Positions 1 through 9,947 of a stretch of DNA of 64,000 nt are shown piece by piece. The position numbers and the translations under genes are program-made. Every line of letters begins with the position of its first letter. The first letter of the stretch is position 1. The stretch spans positions 1 to 64,000 of the forward strand of contig NZ_KB894505.1 in NCBI RefSeq assembly GCF_000374485.1, written 5' to 3'. The DNA comes from Algicola sagamiensis DSM 14643. Its GTDB lineage: Bacteria; Pseudomonadota; Gammaproteobacteria; Enterobacterales; Alteromonadaceae. The notes beneath the pieces are model-generated. The model was not told where the DNA came from and made no database searches. It saw nothing but the letters and a program-made list of their open reading frames with translations.

Positions 1-96
1 ATCTGCCCAATCGCAATGGATGAAGGTCTACGTTTCGCGATCCGTGAAGGTGGCCGTACAGTTGGTGCTGGTGTTGTTGCTAAAATCATCGAATAA
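1..96 (+). CDS. tuf: Elongation factor Tu, C-terminal end (partial)
   Basis: The window opens inside a reading frame whose last 31 residues, ending in [17 protein letters not shown], are the strongly conserved tail of EF-Tu, the GTPase that carries aminoacyl-tRNA to the ribosome. The 5' part lies outside the window. A strong terminator follows, so tuf ends its transcription unit here. The usual tuf neighbours (a tRNA and secE, or rpsJ) are absent; a polysaccharide locus starts instead. Confidence 0.97.
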   Translation: MCPIAMDEGLRFAIREGGRTVGAGVVAKIIE

Positions 97-124
97 TTTC
101 GAGATTGACAACACAACCCATCAT

Positions 125-157
125 GAGAAGCAGCTCTTTGAGCTGCTTTTCTCATTT
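125..157 (+). terminator. Rho-independent terminator of tuf
   Basis: An 8-bp stem, AGCAGCTC at 129-136 pairing with GAGCTGCT at 140-147 around a TTT loop, can be extended by GAGA/TCTC and is followed by T-rich sequence. It lies 30 bases after the tuf stop and separates tuf from wzz. Confidence 0.85.
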
Positions 158-274
158 CTAGGACACAGAAAATCCTGATTACCTTAGAAATATGTCAAAC
201 ATTCATCAAATTGCTTTTATTTCAGCCAACAAGCCCGCATAATGAGCCTGTCCCGAAAAAATGGGTAGGTGCTT

Positions 275-1222
275 ATGACAACAACAGTAGCTGTATCTTC
301 TCAAGAGGTTCTCATTGATCAAAAGGAACTATTGCTTCAACTTTGGAAAGGACGGTGGTTTACTTTTTTTTGCTTATGTTGTGCGATAGGGCTTGGTGTA
401 TTAGTGAGTCGCAATGCTACGGATATCTACCAATCTGAGGCGACATTGATCCCAGCCCGGAATCATGTTGGCATGGGAGAAAGCTCAGGTGGTGCAATGG
501 GTGGATTAGCCATGCTCTCAGGGATTGGTCTCGGTGTTGGAAAAAGTTCTCAAGCTGAGCTAGATATAGCAACGATGAAATCCCGTCAATTTATCATTAA
601 ATTGATCGATAAATATCAATTGGCCCCTTTGATCATTGCCGTAAAAGATTGGGATATGCAGCAGCAAGAAGTAATTTTTGATACGGAAAAGTACAATCCA
701 GGCAGTCAAATTTGGCTAGATGAATCGGGCCAAAAAACAAAGCCTCCATCAGTACTTAAGTTGTATAAAGAATTTATGGATAACTTAATCATTGACTATG
801 ATTCAGTCACTCAAATCACTAGGATTAAGTATAATCATATCTCCCCGAAGCTCTCTAAAGAGTGGATTGAAATCCTAATTAATGAGTTTAATCTATGGGC
901 TAGACAAAAGTCTGTTACGGACTCGACAAAAAGGATCCAATATTTAAAAACTGCCATTTCCAATACTAAAGTAGCGGAAATGAAAGCGTCTTTTATGCGT
1001 GTCATTGAAAGTCAGCTACAGTCGCTGATGATGGCTGAAGTTCAAGAAGATTTCGCTTTTGAGATGATTGACCCACCCCTTGTTCCCGAATCACCCATTC
1101 GACCAAACCGTGTTTTGATCATGCTGATTGCAATCGTGGCAGGTGGCCTATTCTCTTGGATGGTGATTGTACTACGTTATTTTATTCGTCAATCCCGTCA
1201 GTCAATTGCGCCATCGGGTTGA
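275..1222 (+). CDS. wzz: Wzz-type polysaccharide chain-length determinant
   Basis: This inner-membrane copolymerase sets the modal length of O-antigen or capsule made by a Wzy polymerase. It is 315 aa with one membrane segment near residues 30-46, a periplasmic mostly helical domain, and a second membrane segment near 280-300 preceded by the proline-rich PPLVPESPIRP motif typical of Wzz. There is no Walker motif, so it is not a Wzc-type kinase. GTG at 269 is an alternative start; ATG at 275 is preferred from the spacing of the upstream TAGGT. It is the first gene of the locus, and the wzx/wzy genes about 16 kb downstream fit a Wzx/Wzy-dependent pathway. Confidence 0.88.
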   Translation: MTTTVAVSSQEVLIDQKELLLQLWKGRWFTFFCLCCAIGLGVLVSRNATDIYQSEATLIPARNHVGMGESSGGAMGGLAMLSGIGLGVGKSSQAELDIATMKSRQFIIKLIDKYQLAPLIIAVKDWDMQQQEVIFDTEKYNPGSQIWLDESGQKTKPPSVLKLYKEFMDNLIIDYDSVTQITRIKYNHISPKLSKEWIEILINEFNLWARQKSVTDSTKRIQYLKTAISNTKVAEMKASFMRVIESQLQSLMMAEVQEDFAFEMIDPPLVPESPIRPNRVLIMLIAIVAGGLFSWMVIVLRYFIRQSRQSIAPSG

Positions 1223-1266
1223 TAAATTCATATTGACCAATATTCATTTATCAACCATTTTTATAA
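1217..1266 (+). terminator. Inverted repeat, probable terminator after wzz
   Basis: GGTTGATAAAT at 1218-1228 is mirrored by ATTTATCAACC at about 1247-1257 and followed by ATTTTTAT. The left arm overlaps the wzz stop codon. It may cut transcription between wzz and the wecB operon, giving wecB its own promoter in the 210-base gap. Confidence 0.65.
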
Positions 1267-1433
1267 TAAGTTATTAAATATCGTACCAATTTAAACAATA
1301 AAACCAGAACAAAATGTGAAGAAAACGTACAAATAATTCGTTAAAGTGAAAATAGATTTGCTGTCTGTGATGCTCGTTTTTTGCTGTGACCGTCCAATAA
1401 ATCTGCTGTTCTATCTGCTACAGAGATTTTTTT

Positions 1434-2558
1434 ATGAGAGTTTTGCTCGTATTTGGAACACGGCCAGAAGCAATCAAAATGGCGCCACTTGCGCTGGCAA
1501 TGAAAGAAGATGCTGACTTTGACTGTCGTGTCTGCGTTACAGCACAGCATCGAGAGATGCTCGATCAGGTATTGGCGCTATTCGAGCTGACGCCTGAATA
1601 TGATTTGAATATTATGCAGTCTGAGCAGACGCTCAATGATATTACTGCAAAGATCATCACGTTTATTCGCCCGGTGTTTCATGATTTTGAACCGGATTTA
1701 GTGCTGGTTCATGGTGATACGTCAACGACGTTTGCTACGGCGCTTGCTGCATTCTATGAACAAATTCCTGTTGGACATGTTGAGGCGGGTCTACGTACTG
1801 GCAACCTTTATTCTCCCTGGCCAGAAGAGGCCAACCGCCATCTAACGGGCGTGCTGACACGCTATCATTTTGCGCCAACTGAGAATTCACAGTCGAACTT
1901 ACTGAAAGAGAATACCGATCCCCAACACATCTTTGTAACAGGGAATACGGTTATCGACGCATTATTGATTATTCAGGATAAAATTTCCAAGTCTCCAGCC
2001 TTAGTTGAGCCACTGGTTCAGGAATATCCTTTCTTATCCAATGATCGTCGGATGCTACTTGTTACTGGACATCGCCGCGAGAATTTTGGGAGTGGTTTCC
2101 AAAATATTTGTCAGGCACTATGTGAATTTGCCCAAGAAAATACATCTATTGATATCGTTTATCCCGTTCACCTCAATCCAAATGTAAAAGGGCCTGTCAA
2201 CAAACTCCTTGGCCATGTGGACAATATCCACCTCATCACCCCGCAAGATTACTTACCGTTTGTTTACTTGATGACAAGAGCAGAAGTGATCCTGACAGAC
2301 TCGGGTGGGATACAGGAAGAGGCGCCTTCACTTGGAAAACCCGTCCTTGTCATGCGGGATACAACAGAGCGTCCAGAAGCGGTTGAAGCTGGAACAGTCA
2401 AGCTTGTTGGTACTGATAAAGCAGAAATTACACGAGCACTGAACGCTTTATTCCGTGATAAGGATGAGTACGAGAAAATGAGTCAGGCACATAACCCATA
2501 CGGAGATGGCAAAAGCAGTCAAAGAATTTTAACGATCATCAAAAAGAATAGAGGCTAG
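1434..2558 (+). CDS. wecB: UDP-N-acetylglucosamine 2-epimerase (non-hydrolysing)
   Basis: It interconverts UDP-GlcNAc and UDP-ManNAc in the cytoplasm, the first step to UDP-ManNAcA. The 374-aa length matches E. coli WecB, and the catalytic residues fall at the same numbers: Asp95 in HGDTSTT, Glu117 in HVEAGLRT, Glu131 in PEEANR and His213 in GHRRENFG. The N-terminal [12 protein letters not shown] motif is diagnostic. It is followed after 2 bases by wecC, so the pair is translationally coupled. It differs from the hydrolysing paralogue LegG at 5996. Confidence 0.96.
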   Translation: MRVLLVFGTRPEAIKMAPLALAMKEDADFDCRVCVTAQHREMLDQVLALFELTPEYDLNIMQSEQTLNDITAKIITFIRPVFHDFEPDLVLVHGDTSTTFATALAAFYEQIPVGHVEAGLRTGNLYSPWPEEANRHLTGVLTRYHFAPTENSQSNLLKENTDPQHIFVTGNTVIDALLIIQDKISKSPALVEPLVQEYPFLSNDRRMLLVTGHRRENFGSGFQNICQALCEFAQENTSIDIVYPVHLNPNVKGPVNKLLGHVDNIHLITPQDYLPFVYLMTRAEVILTDSGGIQEEAPSLGKPVLVMRDTTERPEAVEAGTVKLVGTDKAEITRALNALFRDKDEYEKMSQAHNPYGDGKSSQRILTIIKKNRG

Positions 2559-2560
2559 TT

Positions 2561-3835
2561 ATGTCCTATCTTTTCAACTCCGTCAGTATTGTCGGCTTAG
2601 GCTACATCGGTTTGCCGACAGCTGCCGTGATTGCCTCCCACAAAGTTCAGGTGGCTGGCGTTGACATCAACCCATCGGTCACAGATTTAATTAATCAGGG
2701 CAAAATACATATTGTTGAACCCGATCTGGAGCAGCTTGTGAAATCAGTTGTTCAAGAGGGGTATTTATCTGCGTCGACTGAGGCACACTCCGCAGATGTC
2801 TTTATCATTTCAGTCCCAACACCATTCAAAGGCGAGCATACGCCTGATTTATCTTATGTTCGCTCTGCCTGTGAGACGATTGCACCTGTCTTAAAGCAAG
2901 GTGATCTCGTGATTTTGGAATCTACTTCTCCGGTTGGGACGACCGAAAAAGTTTCTGATTGGTTAGCTGCGAATCGCTCAGATCTAAAATTCCCACAATA
3001 CGATCGAGATGTACCGGATGTGTTTATTGCACATTGTCCTGAACGGGTTCTTCCTGGGCGGATCATTCGAGAGCTAGTAGATAATGATCGTGTGATTGGT
3101 GGGTTAACCCCTTCATGTTCTGAGAAAGCGGCTGCGTTCTATCAAATCTTTGTGAAAGGTGAGTGCATACTTACTGATGCTAGAACCGCTGAAATGACAA
3201 AGCTCACAGAGAATGCATTTCGTGATGTGAATATTGCCTATGCAAATGAACTCTCTCTGCTATGTGACAAATTTAATGTGGATGTGTGGGAACTCATTTC
3301 TCTGGCGAATCGCCATCCACGCGTCAATATCCTCAGCCCTGGACCGGGGTTTGGTGGCCATTGTATCGCGGTTGATCCCTGGTTCCTTGTTTCTGCTGCA
3401 CCTGACGATGCGCGTTTGATCCGATGTGCACGAGAAGTAAATGATTCAAAACCATTCTGGGTGATGGAGCAGGTGAAATCGGCCTGTCTGGATATCGCAA
3501 TTCAGGAAAATCGCCCAATTTCGGAAGTTTGTGTGGCGTGCTTTGGGCTCACTTTTAAAGCGGATATTGATGATTTACGCCAAAGTCCTTCTCTACGAAT
3601 TGTTGAAGAGCTGGATCGGGAAGGGGAATATCAACTTCTTGCCGTTGAGCCGCATTGTGATGTTGTCCCAAATACACTGAAAAATACAACTCTTGTGTCA
3701 TCTGAACAAGCCCTTGAAGCGGCTGATGTCTGCGTGCTGTTAGTTGATCATAGCGAATTCAAACAACTCCCAATCACAGGGATAAAGAGTAAAGCAGTCG
3801 TTGATTTAAAGGGGATCTGGAAAGCGGTGAGCTAA
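2561..3835 (+). CDS. wecC: UDP-N-acetyl-D-mannosamine dehydrogenase
   Basis: It oxidises UDP-ManNAc to UDP-ManNAcA with two NAD+. It is 424 aa with the N-terminal Rossmann motif VGLGYIGLP, a central dimerisation region, and the catalytic cysteine in GPGFGGHCIAVDPWF. The last third is the UDP-binding domain (TFKADIDDLRQSP). Pairing with wecB makes ManNAcA the likely product; other nucleotide-sugar dehydrogenases of this superfamily (WbpA, VipA) are less likely. The product may later be amidated by the AsnB-like protein encoded at 22154. Confidence 0.94.
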   Translation: MSYLFNSVSIVGLGYIGLPTAAVIASHKVQVAGVDINPSVTDLINQGKIHIVEPDLEQLVKSVVQEGYLSASTEAHSADVFIISVPTPFKGEHTPDLSYVRSACETIAPVLKQGDLVILESTSPVGTTEKVSDWLAANRSDLKFPQYDRDVPDVFIAHCPERVLPGRIIRELVDNDRVIGGLTPSCSEKAAAFYQIFVKGECILTDARTAEMTKLTENAFRDVNIAYANELSLLCDKFNVDVWELISLANRHPRVNILSPGPGFGGHCIAVDPWFLVSAAPDDARLIRCAREVNDSKPFWVMEQVKSACLDIAIQENRPISEVCVACFGLTFKADIDDLRQSPSLRIVEELDREGEYQLLAVEPHCDVVPNTLKNTTLVSSEQALEAADVCVLLVDHSEFKQLPITGIKSKAVVDLKGIWKAVS

Positions 3836-3856
3836 ATCCAGAAAAGGTAGAAAAAA

Positions 3857-4849
3857 ATGAATAAACAACAAACACAGGTTTTAGTGACGGGCGCTGATGG
3901 ATTTATTGGTTCTCATTTGGTTGAACTACTTGTTGCAGAAGGCTTCCAAGTGAAGGCGCTCAGCCAATACAACTCATTCAATCATTGGGGGTGGCTTGAA
4001 GATATTGAATGCTTACCACAAGTTGAGGTTGTCTGCGGTGATATCCGTGATCCGCACTTTTGCAGACAACTCATGCAAGATGTTGATGTTGTTTACCATT
4101 TGGCTGCTTTGATCGCGATCCCGTTTTCTTATGTTGCACCTGAGAGTTACGTTGATACGAATATCAAAGGTACACTAAATATCTGCCAAGCAGCTTTAGA
4201 TCATGGCGTGAAGCGAGTGATCCATACTTCAACAAGTGAGGTGTACGGTACAGCTCAGTATGTGCCCATTAATGAAGAGCATCCACTGCAACCTCAGTCA
4301 CCTTATAGTGCATCAAAAATTGCGGCGGATGCAATGGCAATGAGTTTCTTCAATGCCTTTGATTTGCCATTGACGATTGCCAGACCGTTCAATACCTATG
4401 GACCGAGACAATCAGCAAGAGCAGTGATCCCAACCATGATCACCCAAATTGCCTCGGGTGCGAAGGAAATCAAACTCGGTGACTTATCACCAACACGAGA
4501 TTTCAATTACGTGTCGGATACTTGTCGCGGGTTTTTAGCGCTTGCAAATTCGCCTGATGCGATTGGAAAAACGGTCAATATTGGTTCGAACTATGAGATA
4601 TCCGTTGCAGATACGCTCAATCTCATCAAAGAAATTATGCAGAGTGACATTCAAATCCAATGTGATGAACAGCGAATTCGTCCTGAGAAGTCTGAGGTCT
4701 TTCGTCTTTGGTGTGATAATTCTCAAATCAATGCACTGACAGGATTTCAACCCAGAATGTCGATTCGACAAGGGCTGGAAGAGACAATTGCTTGGTTCAC
4801 TCAGGCTGATAACCTTCAAAAATATAAAGCAAATATATATAACGTATGA
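3857..4849 (+). CDS. legB: NAD-dependent 4,6-dehydratase, legionaminic acid pathway
   Basis: An extended SDR of 330 aa that forms a 4-keto-6-deoxy sugar nucleotide, the first committed step towards legionaminic acid. Visible are the NAD motif TGADGFIGS, a Ser/Thr patch (TSTSEVYG) and the YSASK pair. The sequence resembles LegB proteins, and the next genes are legC, legG and legI in pathway order. An RBS (AAAAGGTAG) precedes the ATG. The stop overlaps the start of legC (ATGATG/TGA), which indicates coupling. In Campylobacter the substrate is GDP-linked; ptmE downstream suggests the same here. Confidence 0.9.
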   Translation: MNKQQTQVLVTGADGFIGSHLVELLVAEGFQVKALSQYNSFNHWGWLEDIECLPQVEVVCGDIRDPHFCRQLMQDVDVVYHLAALIAIPFSYVAPESYVDTNIKGTLNICQAALDHGVKRVIHTSTSEVYGTAQYVPINEEHPLQPQSPYSASKIAADAMAMSFFNAFDLPLTIARPFNTYGPRQSARAVIPTMITQIASGAKEIKLGDLSPTRDFNYVSDTCRGFLALANSPDAIGKTVNIGSNYEISVADTLNLIKEIMQSDIQIQCDEQRIRPEKSEVFRLWCDNSQINALTGFQPRMSIRQGLEETIAWFTQADNLQKYKANIYNV

Positions 4850-6003
4850 TGCGCGAAACAAATCAACTCATTGAGTTCATCAGGGATATTTTTCATACGC
4901 ATGATTTTATTCCTTTGCACGAGCCCTCGTTTTCTGGTCATGAGAAAGCCTATGTGCTGGATACGATCGAGAGCACATTTGTCTCCAGTGTTGGTGCTTA
5001 CGTCGGGCAATTTGAAGAGCAATTATCAACCTATACAGGTTCTGATTTTACGATTGCAACAATGAATGGTACAGCAGCATTACACACAGCGTTGTTGCTT
5101 GCGGGTGTTCGACAAAATGACATTGTGATCACTCAAGCACTGACATTTGTTGCAACGTGTAATGCAATCCATTATTGCGGAGCTGAGCCTGCGTTTATTG
5201 ATGTTGCTCGAGAAAGTCTTGGGATGTGTCCAGAAGCTTTGAGTCAATTTCTTGAAGAATATGCGATATTGGATGACCACGGTGATTGCCTCTTAAAGGA
5301 AACCAGACAAAAGATCAGTGCCTGCCTCCCAATGCATACCTTTGGGCATCCAGTTGATCTCGATGAGCTTGAATCAGTCTGCCAACGTTGGCATCTCCCA
5401 CTCGTAGAAGACGCAGCAGAGTCACTCGGTAGTTTATATAAAGGGCAGCACACAGGGACCCGAGGCTTGGTTGGGGTATTGAGTTTTAATGGAAACAAAA
5501 TCATGACCACGGGTGGTGGTGGTGCAGTGCTGACACAGCGTGAAGAGCTATTCAATCAAGGTAAACACCTCACGACCACAGCGAAAGTCCCTCATCCGTT
5601 TGAATATGTCCATGATCAAGTTGGCTATAACTATCGACTGCCAAATCTGAATGCTGCACTTGGTGTTGCACAATTAGAACAGCTGGATGAGTTCATTATT
5701 AAAAAGCGACACTTGGCAAGTGCTTATGCGGCTTTTTGCGAATCCGAAGGCATTGAATTCCTCCAAGAGCCACACTATGCCCGCTCGAATTATTGGCTGA
5801 ATGCCATGATCTGTTCATCAATGGATGAGCGAAATCAGGTGCTCGAAGTGACGAACAAACAAGGTGTGATGACGCGTCCGATTTGGAAGCTTGCTTGTGA
5901 TTTACAACCATACTCTCAAGCGCTTCGAGGAGACTTATCGATGTCACGTTGGCTGGAGCGGCGTGTCGTGAATTTACCCAGTAGTGCGACCGCTTATGAA
6001 TAA
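4846..6003 (+). CDS. legC: LegC-family PLP aminotransferase
   Basis: A DegT/DnrJ/EryC1 family aminotransferase of 385 aa that aminates C4 of the 4-keto sugar nucleotide using glutamate. The opening HEPSFSGHEKAYV and SSVGAYV block is typical of LegC. PLP residues are Asp189 (VEDAAESLG) and the Schiff-base Lys218 (SFNGNKIMTTGGGG). ATG at 4849 is an equally possible start. The gene overlaps both legB and legG by a few bases. Confidence 0.92.
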   Translation: MMRETNQLIEFIRDIFHTHDFIPLHEPSFSGHEKAYVLDTIESTFVSSVGAYVGQFEEQLSTYTGSDFTIATMNGTAALHTALLLAGVRQNDIVITQALTFVATCNAIHYCGAEPAFIDVARESLGMCPEALSQFLEEYAILDDHGDCLLKETRQKISACLPMHTFGHPVDLDELESVCQRWHLPLVEDAAESLGSLYKGQHTGTRGLVGVLSFNGNKIMTTGGGGAVLTQREELFNQGKHLTTTAKVPHPFEYVHDQVGYNYRLPNLNAALGVAQLEQLDEFIIKKRHLASAYAAFCESEGIEFLQEPHYARSNYWLNAMICSSMDERNQVLEVTNKQGVMTRPIWKLACDLQPYSQALRGDLSMSRWLERRVVNLPSSATAYE

Positions 6004-7174
6004 GAAACAAAAGATTTGTGTCATCACAGGTACCCGAGCTGAATTTGGGCTGCTATCACGGGTCATCGCAGGTATTCATGAACACGAGATGCTTACATTA
6101 CAACTTGTTGTGACAGGAACGCATTTATCACCAGAACATGGTCGTACGTTATCAGAAATTCGAGAAGAGGGGTTTCCAATTGCAGCAGAAGTTGAAATTT
6201 TGTTGTCTTCGGATTCTCGCGTAGGCATGAGCAAAAGTATGGGCCTCGCCGTGCTTTCATTGACAGACACATTGTCACAGCTCAAGCCGGACTGTCTCTT
6301 GATTTTGGGTGATCGGTTCGAAATCCTGGCCGCAGCACAGACGGCGATGATTCTGGGGATCCCTATTGCGCATATTCATGGTGGGGAAGTGACAGAAGGT
6401 GCGGTGGATGATGCGATCCGTCATGCCGTTAGCAAAATGGCAAGCCTTCACTTTGCTGCATCAGAGTGCTTCAAACAACGTCTAGTCCAGATGGGGGAGT
6501 CGGAAGCGCGAGTTTATGTCAGTGGTGCGCCGGGTATTGACAATATTTTGCATACGCCGCCTTTATCTCGACAAGCATTGGCGCAAAGCTTGGAGATGTC
6601 GTTCATGGACAAAGTGATTTTGCTGACGTTTCATTCTGTGACGAATACCCTTGATCCGAAAGAAAATGACGTTCAGCAGCTGATTCGCGCATTAGAAACA
6701 CTTCAAGATACTTCTGTTGTGATCACTGCACCAAATGCAGATGCAGGAGGTCAGCGTATTCTCGATGATCTAAATGCATATGCAGAGCAAAACCCAGCGC
6801 ATGTTCGACTGGTCACTTCTTTAGGCTTTCACCGCTATTTAAGTATGCTTAAGATTGTCGATGTTGTGATTGGCAATTCATCCAGTGGTTTGATTGAAGC
6901 GCCTTCTTTTGATTGTATTACGATCAATATCGGCCCAAGGCAAAAAGGGCGGCCAAGAGCGAACTCTGTCATTGATGTCCCAAATGAAACCAAAGCGATT
7001 TGTGGCGCATTAGAAACCGCTATGTCACCCACTTTTCGAAATCAGATCTCGCAAAATAATGAAAACCCATATGGCTCTGGTGGCGCGGCGCAGTTGATCA
7101 TATCCGTTTTATCTACGACTGATTTTTCGAAACTTCCACCCAAACAGTTTATTGATTTGGAGCAAGTACAATGA
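5996..7174 (+). CDS. legG: UDP/GDP-sugar 2-epimerase (hydrolysing), NeuC/LegG family
   Basis: It removes the nucleotide and inverts C2 to give the free 2,4-diacetamido-trideoxymannose precursor of legionaminic acid. It is 392 aa with TGTRAEFGLLSRV at the N terminus, HGGEVTEGAVDDAIRH in the centre and GNSSSGLIEAPSF near the C terminus, all NeuC signatures. The ATG at 5996 overlaps the legC stop and is preferred over the in-frame start at 5984. The last codons overlap the legI start. Confidence 0.93.
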   Translation: MNKKQKICVITGTRAEFGLLSRVIAGIHEHEMLTLQLVVTGTHLSPEHGRTLSEIREEGFPIAAEVEILLSSDSRVGMSKSMGLAVLSLTDTLSQLKPDCLLILGDRFEILAAAQTAMILGIPIAHIHGGEVTEGAVDDAIRHAVSKMASLHFAASECFKQRLVQMGESEARVYVSGAPGIDNILHTPPLSRQALAQSLEMSFMDKVILLTFHSVTNTLDPKENDVQQLIRALETLQDTSVVITAPNADAGGQRILDDLNAYAEQNPAHVRLVTSLGFHRYLSMLKIVDVVIGNSSSGLIEAPSFDCITINIGPRQKGRPRANSVIDVPNETKAICGALETAMSPTFRNQISQNNENPYGSGGAAQLIISVLSTTDFSKLPPKQFIDLEQVQ

Positions 7175-8244
7175 AACAACATGTGAAAGTCATTGCAGAA
7201 GTTGGTGTGAATCATAATGCACAATTGTCACTTGCGAAGGCATTAGTGGATATCGCATTGGACGCGGGGGCGGATATCGTGAAGTTTCAGACGTTTGTTC
7301 CAGAAGAGTTGGCCACAGCAAAAGCTGAAAAAGCGACTTATCAAAAGCAAGAAACACAAAGCCAATCCCAACTGGAGATGCTCAAGCAGCTCTCATTATC
7401 ATTCGATGACTTTTGTACATTGAAATCTTATTGTGATCAGCGAGGCATCGAGTTTCTTTCAACAGCCTTTGATACACCATCGCTGATGTTTCTAACCAAT
7501 CAAATCGGTCAGCGTCGTTTCAAAATTCCTTCAGGTGAGATCAATAATGCTCCGTTTGTGTTCGAGCATGCAAAATCAGCACAGCAGTTGATCATTTCAA
7601 CGGGTATGGCGACCTTAGGTGAAATTGAAAATGCATTATCGGTGGCTGCGCTTGGTTTCCTTTATCCTGATCATCCAGCGCCTTCGATAGAAGCGTTTCA
7701 AGAAGCCTATTCCTCAACGGAAGGTCAGCAAGCGTTAAAGGAGCGTGTGACGATACTACACTGTACCTCACAGTATCCAGCTCCAGTATCGCAGGTGAAT
7801 CTCAATGTATTACCCACACTTGCGCAAGCATTTGGTTGCGCGGTTGGCTATTCGGATCATACTGCGGAAGTATTTACACCTGCGATTGCCGTTGCGAAGG
7901 GTGCAACTTTAATCGAAAAACATTTCACGCTTGATAGAAGCTTACCTGGACCTGATCATCAGGCATCAATGGAGCCGAATGAGCTGAAAGAAATGATCCG
8001 AATGATCCGTGTAACAGAAAGCATGCTTGGTCACTCAACGAAAGCACCACAGCAATGCGAATTTGAAACAAAAGCAGTGGCACGAAAAAGTTTGGTTGCA
8101 TTAAAACCAATTCGTCGAGGCGATGTTTTCAGTGAGGAAAACATGGGAGTGAAACGACCGGGAACAGGGATTTCACCAACAGAATACTGGCAATTTTTGG
8201 GGACAATTGCGGGCCAGGATTATGATACGGGTGATCTGTTGTGA
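7171..8244 (+). CDS. legI: N,N'-diacetyllegionaminate synthase (NeuB family)
   Basis: It condenses the diacetamido-trideoxymannose with phosphoenolpyruvate to form legionaminic acid. It is 357 aa: a NeuB TIM barrel (EVGVNHN, DIVKFQTF, KIPSGEINN, STGMATLGEI, GYSDHT) and a C-terminal SAF/antifreeze-like domain from about residue 290. Overlap with legG (ATGA) and with legH shows one operon. The neighbouring legB/legC genes make legionaminate, not sialate, the likely product; pseudaminate synthase (PseI) is less likely because pseB/pseC hallmarks are missing. Confidence 0.93.
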   Translation: MKQHVKVIAEVGVNHNAQLSLAKALVDIALDAGADIVKFQTFVPEELATAKAEKATYQKQETQSQSQLEMLKQLSLSFDDFCTLKSYCDQRGIEFLSTAFDTPSLMFLTNQIGQRRFKIPSGEINNAPFVFEHAKSAQQLIISTGMATLGEIENALSVAALGFLYPDHPAPSIEAFQEAYSSTEGQQALKERVTILHCTSQYPAPVSQVNLNVLPTLAQAFGCAVGYSDHTAEVFTPAIAVAKGATLIEKHFTLDRSLPGPDHQASMEPNELKEMIRMIRVTESMLGHSTKAPQQCEFETKAVARKSLVALKPIRRGDVFSEENMGVKRPGTGISPTEYWQFLGTIAGQDYDTGDLL

Positions 8245-8882
8245 ATGAAAAAAAAGCGATCTTACTTGGTGCTGGTGGGCATGCAAACGTTGTTGGAGAG
8301 ATTGCTTTATTGGTGGGATTCGAGGTGATTGGTTTTATTGATCCAAATACACCACAAAATATGGAAGGACTTTTTGGCTGGCGATGTCTGGGGGATGACA
8401 CAGTACTCAATCAATATAATCCCAAGGAAGTCATATTGATCAATGGCATCGGTAGCTTGCCGAAAGACAAGCGGATCCGCGAAACAGTCTTTCAACATGG
8501 GCGGGAAATGGGATTTCAGTTCGCCACATTAGTTCATCCCAAGAGCGTAGTTTCGAGCTATGCAACATTGGGTGAAGGGGTGCAGGTGATGGCGGGGGCC
8601 ATGATTAATCCTTATTCCCAAATAGGAGAGAACACCGTCGTCAATACTGGGGCGGTGGTTGAACATGATTCTCAGATTGGTCGTCATTGTCACATCGCAC
8701 CAAGGGCTGTGCTTTGTGGTAATGCAATCACAGAAGAGCACGTACATATCGGTGCTGGATCGACTGTGATTCAAAATATTACGATTCGAAAAAATGCGGT
8801 AATCGGGGCAGGTTGTGCTGTCACACGTAATATAGAACCAGATGTCGTTGTTTATCCAGCTCGGCCTTGGGTCAAAAGCTGA
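8241..8882 (+). CDS. legH: Sugar O/N-acetyltransferase, NeuD/PglD family (LegH role)
   Basis: A 213-aa protein with an N-terminal PglD-type sugar-binding domain (LLGAGGHANVV) and a C-terminal left-handed beta-helix of hexapeptide repeats (VQVMAGAMINP, VHIGAGSTVIQ, AVIGAGCAVT). It most likely N-acetylates the C4 amino group made by LegC, with acetyl-CoA as donor. A NeuD-type O-acetyltransferase acting on the finished sugar is the alternative. It starts inside the legI stop (GTGA; GTG start). Confidence 0.82.
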   Translation: MNEKKAILLGAGGHANVVGEIALLVGFEVIGFIDPNTPQNMEGLFGWRCLGDDTVLNQYNPKEVILINGIGSLPKDKRIRETVFQHGREMGFQFATLVHPKSVVSSYATLGEGVQVMAGAMINPYSQIGENTVVNTGAVVEHDSQIGRHCHIAPRAVLCGNAITEEHVHIGAGSTVIQNITIRKNAVIGAGCAVTRNIEPDVVVYPARPWVKS

Positions 8883-8891
8883 GTAAAAAAG

Positions 8892-9947
8892 ATGAGCCAC
8901 AACTGGAAAAATATCCTGATCAAGCCGGATGCCAGCTTGCAATCTGCACTGGAAACGAGTGATAAAGAAGGGCTTCGGTTAAGCCTGGTAATTGATGATG
9001 ACGGACGTCTCATCGGTTCTGTGTCCGATGGTGACATTCGAAGAGCGATGTTAAAGCGATTACCATTTGATACACCTGTGTCGCAGATCATGAATCGCGC
9101 TCCCAAATATGTTGTCGCTGAAGAAACCCGTGAAACTATTTTGCGTATGATGGAAACCTACGAACTGATTAGTGTTCCTGTCGTCGATAGCCACAAGCGT
9201 GTGATTGGGCTTGAAACACTTCATCAGATCATGAAAACCAAACGATATGATAACCCTGTTTTTCTGATGGCTGGAGGATTTGGTACACGATTACGTCCGC
9301 TGACTGATGACTGTCCAAAGCCATTGTTAAAAGTGGGAGATAAGCCAATTTTAGAAACAATCCTTGAGGGGTTTATCGAAAGTGGTTTTCATGACTTTTA
9401 TATCTCGACCCATTATATGGCAGACAGGATCCAAAAATACTTTGGTGATGGAAGTCGTTGGGGAGTCAGTATCACTTATGTTTATGAAGATACACCTCTT
9501 GGGACAGGTGGAGCATTGGGTTTGCTGCCAGAAAGAGCAAAAGAACAACCACTTATTATGATGAACGGTGACATTCTGACAAAGGTAAACTTTGAACAGC
9601 TCCTTGATTTTCATTTAAAAAGCAATGCAAAAGCTTCTGTTTGCGCGCGCGAATATCAGTTTCAAGTTCCCTATGGTGTCATCCAATTTCAAGATGAATA
9701 TGTCACGAGTATGGTTGAAAAGCCAACGCAAAAGCATTTTGTGAATGCAGGGATTTATGTTCTTTCCCCAGAAGTTACTCGCAGTATTCAACCAAATCAC
9801 CCACTGGATATGCCATCACTCTTATCAAATTTGATGGATGAAAGAGAATGTAATGTCAATATGTTTCCAATTCATGAGTACTGGTTGGATATTGGAAAAA
9901 TGAATGACTTTGAGCAGGCGCAGGAAGATTACAAGGGGTTTAAATGA
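8892..9947 (+). CDS. ptmE: CBS-domain sugar-1-phosphate nucleotidyltransferase (PtmE-like)
   Basis: A 351-aa fusion: two CBS motifs in residues 1-120 followed by a nucleotidyltransferase domain from about residue 124 (MAGGFGTRLRPLTDDCPKPLL). This is the architecture of Campylobacter PtmE, which makes GDP-glucosamine to start the GDP-linked legionaminic acid route. The CBS pair may bind nucleotides and regulate activity. The start ATG follows AAAAAAGATG; the stop overlaps legF (ATGA). Confidence 0.85.
   Translation: MSHNWKNILIKPDASLQSALETSDKEGLRLSLVIDDDGRLIGSVSDGDIRRAMLKRLPFDTPVSQIMNRAPKYVVAEETRETILRMMETYELISVPVVDSHKRVIGLETLHQIMKTKRYDNPVFLMAGGFGTRLRPLTDDCPKPLLKVGDKPILETILEGFIESGFHDFYISTHYMADRIQKYFGDGSRWGVSITYVYEDTPLGTGGALGLLPERAKEQPLIMMNGDILTKVNFEQLLDFHLKSNAKASVCAREYQFQVPYGVIQFQDEYVTSMVEKPTQKHFVNAGIYVLSPEVTRSIQPNHPLDMPSLLSNLMDERECNVNMFPIHEYWLDIGKMNDFEQAQEDYKGFK

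Noticed and set aside
97..274. JUMPstart/ops element upstream of wzz
   Set aside because: The characteristic GGCGGTAG-type ops core is not present, so RfaH control cannot be claimed.
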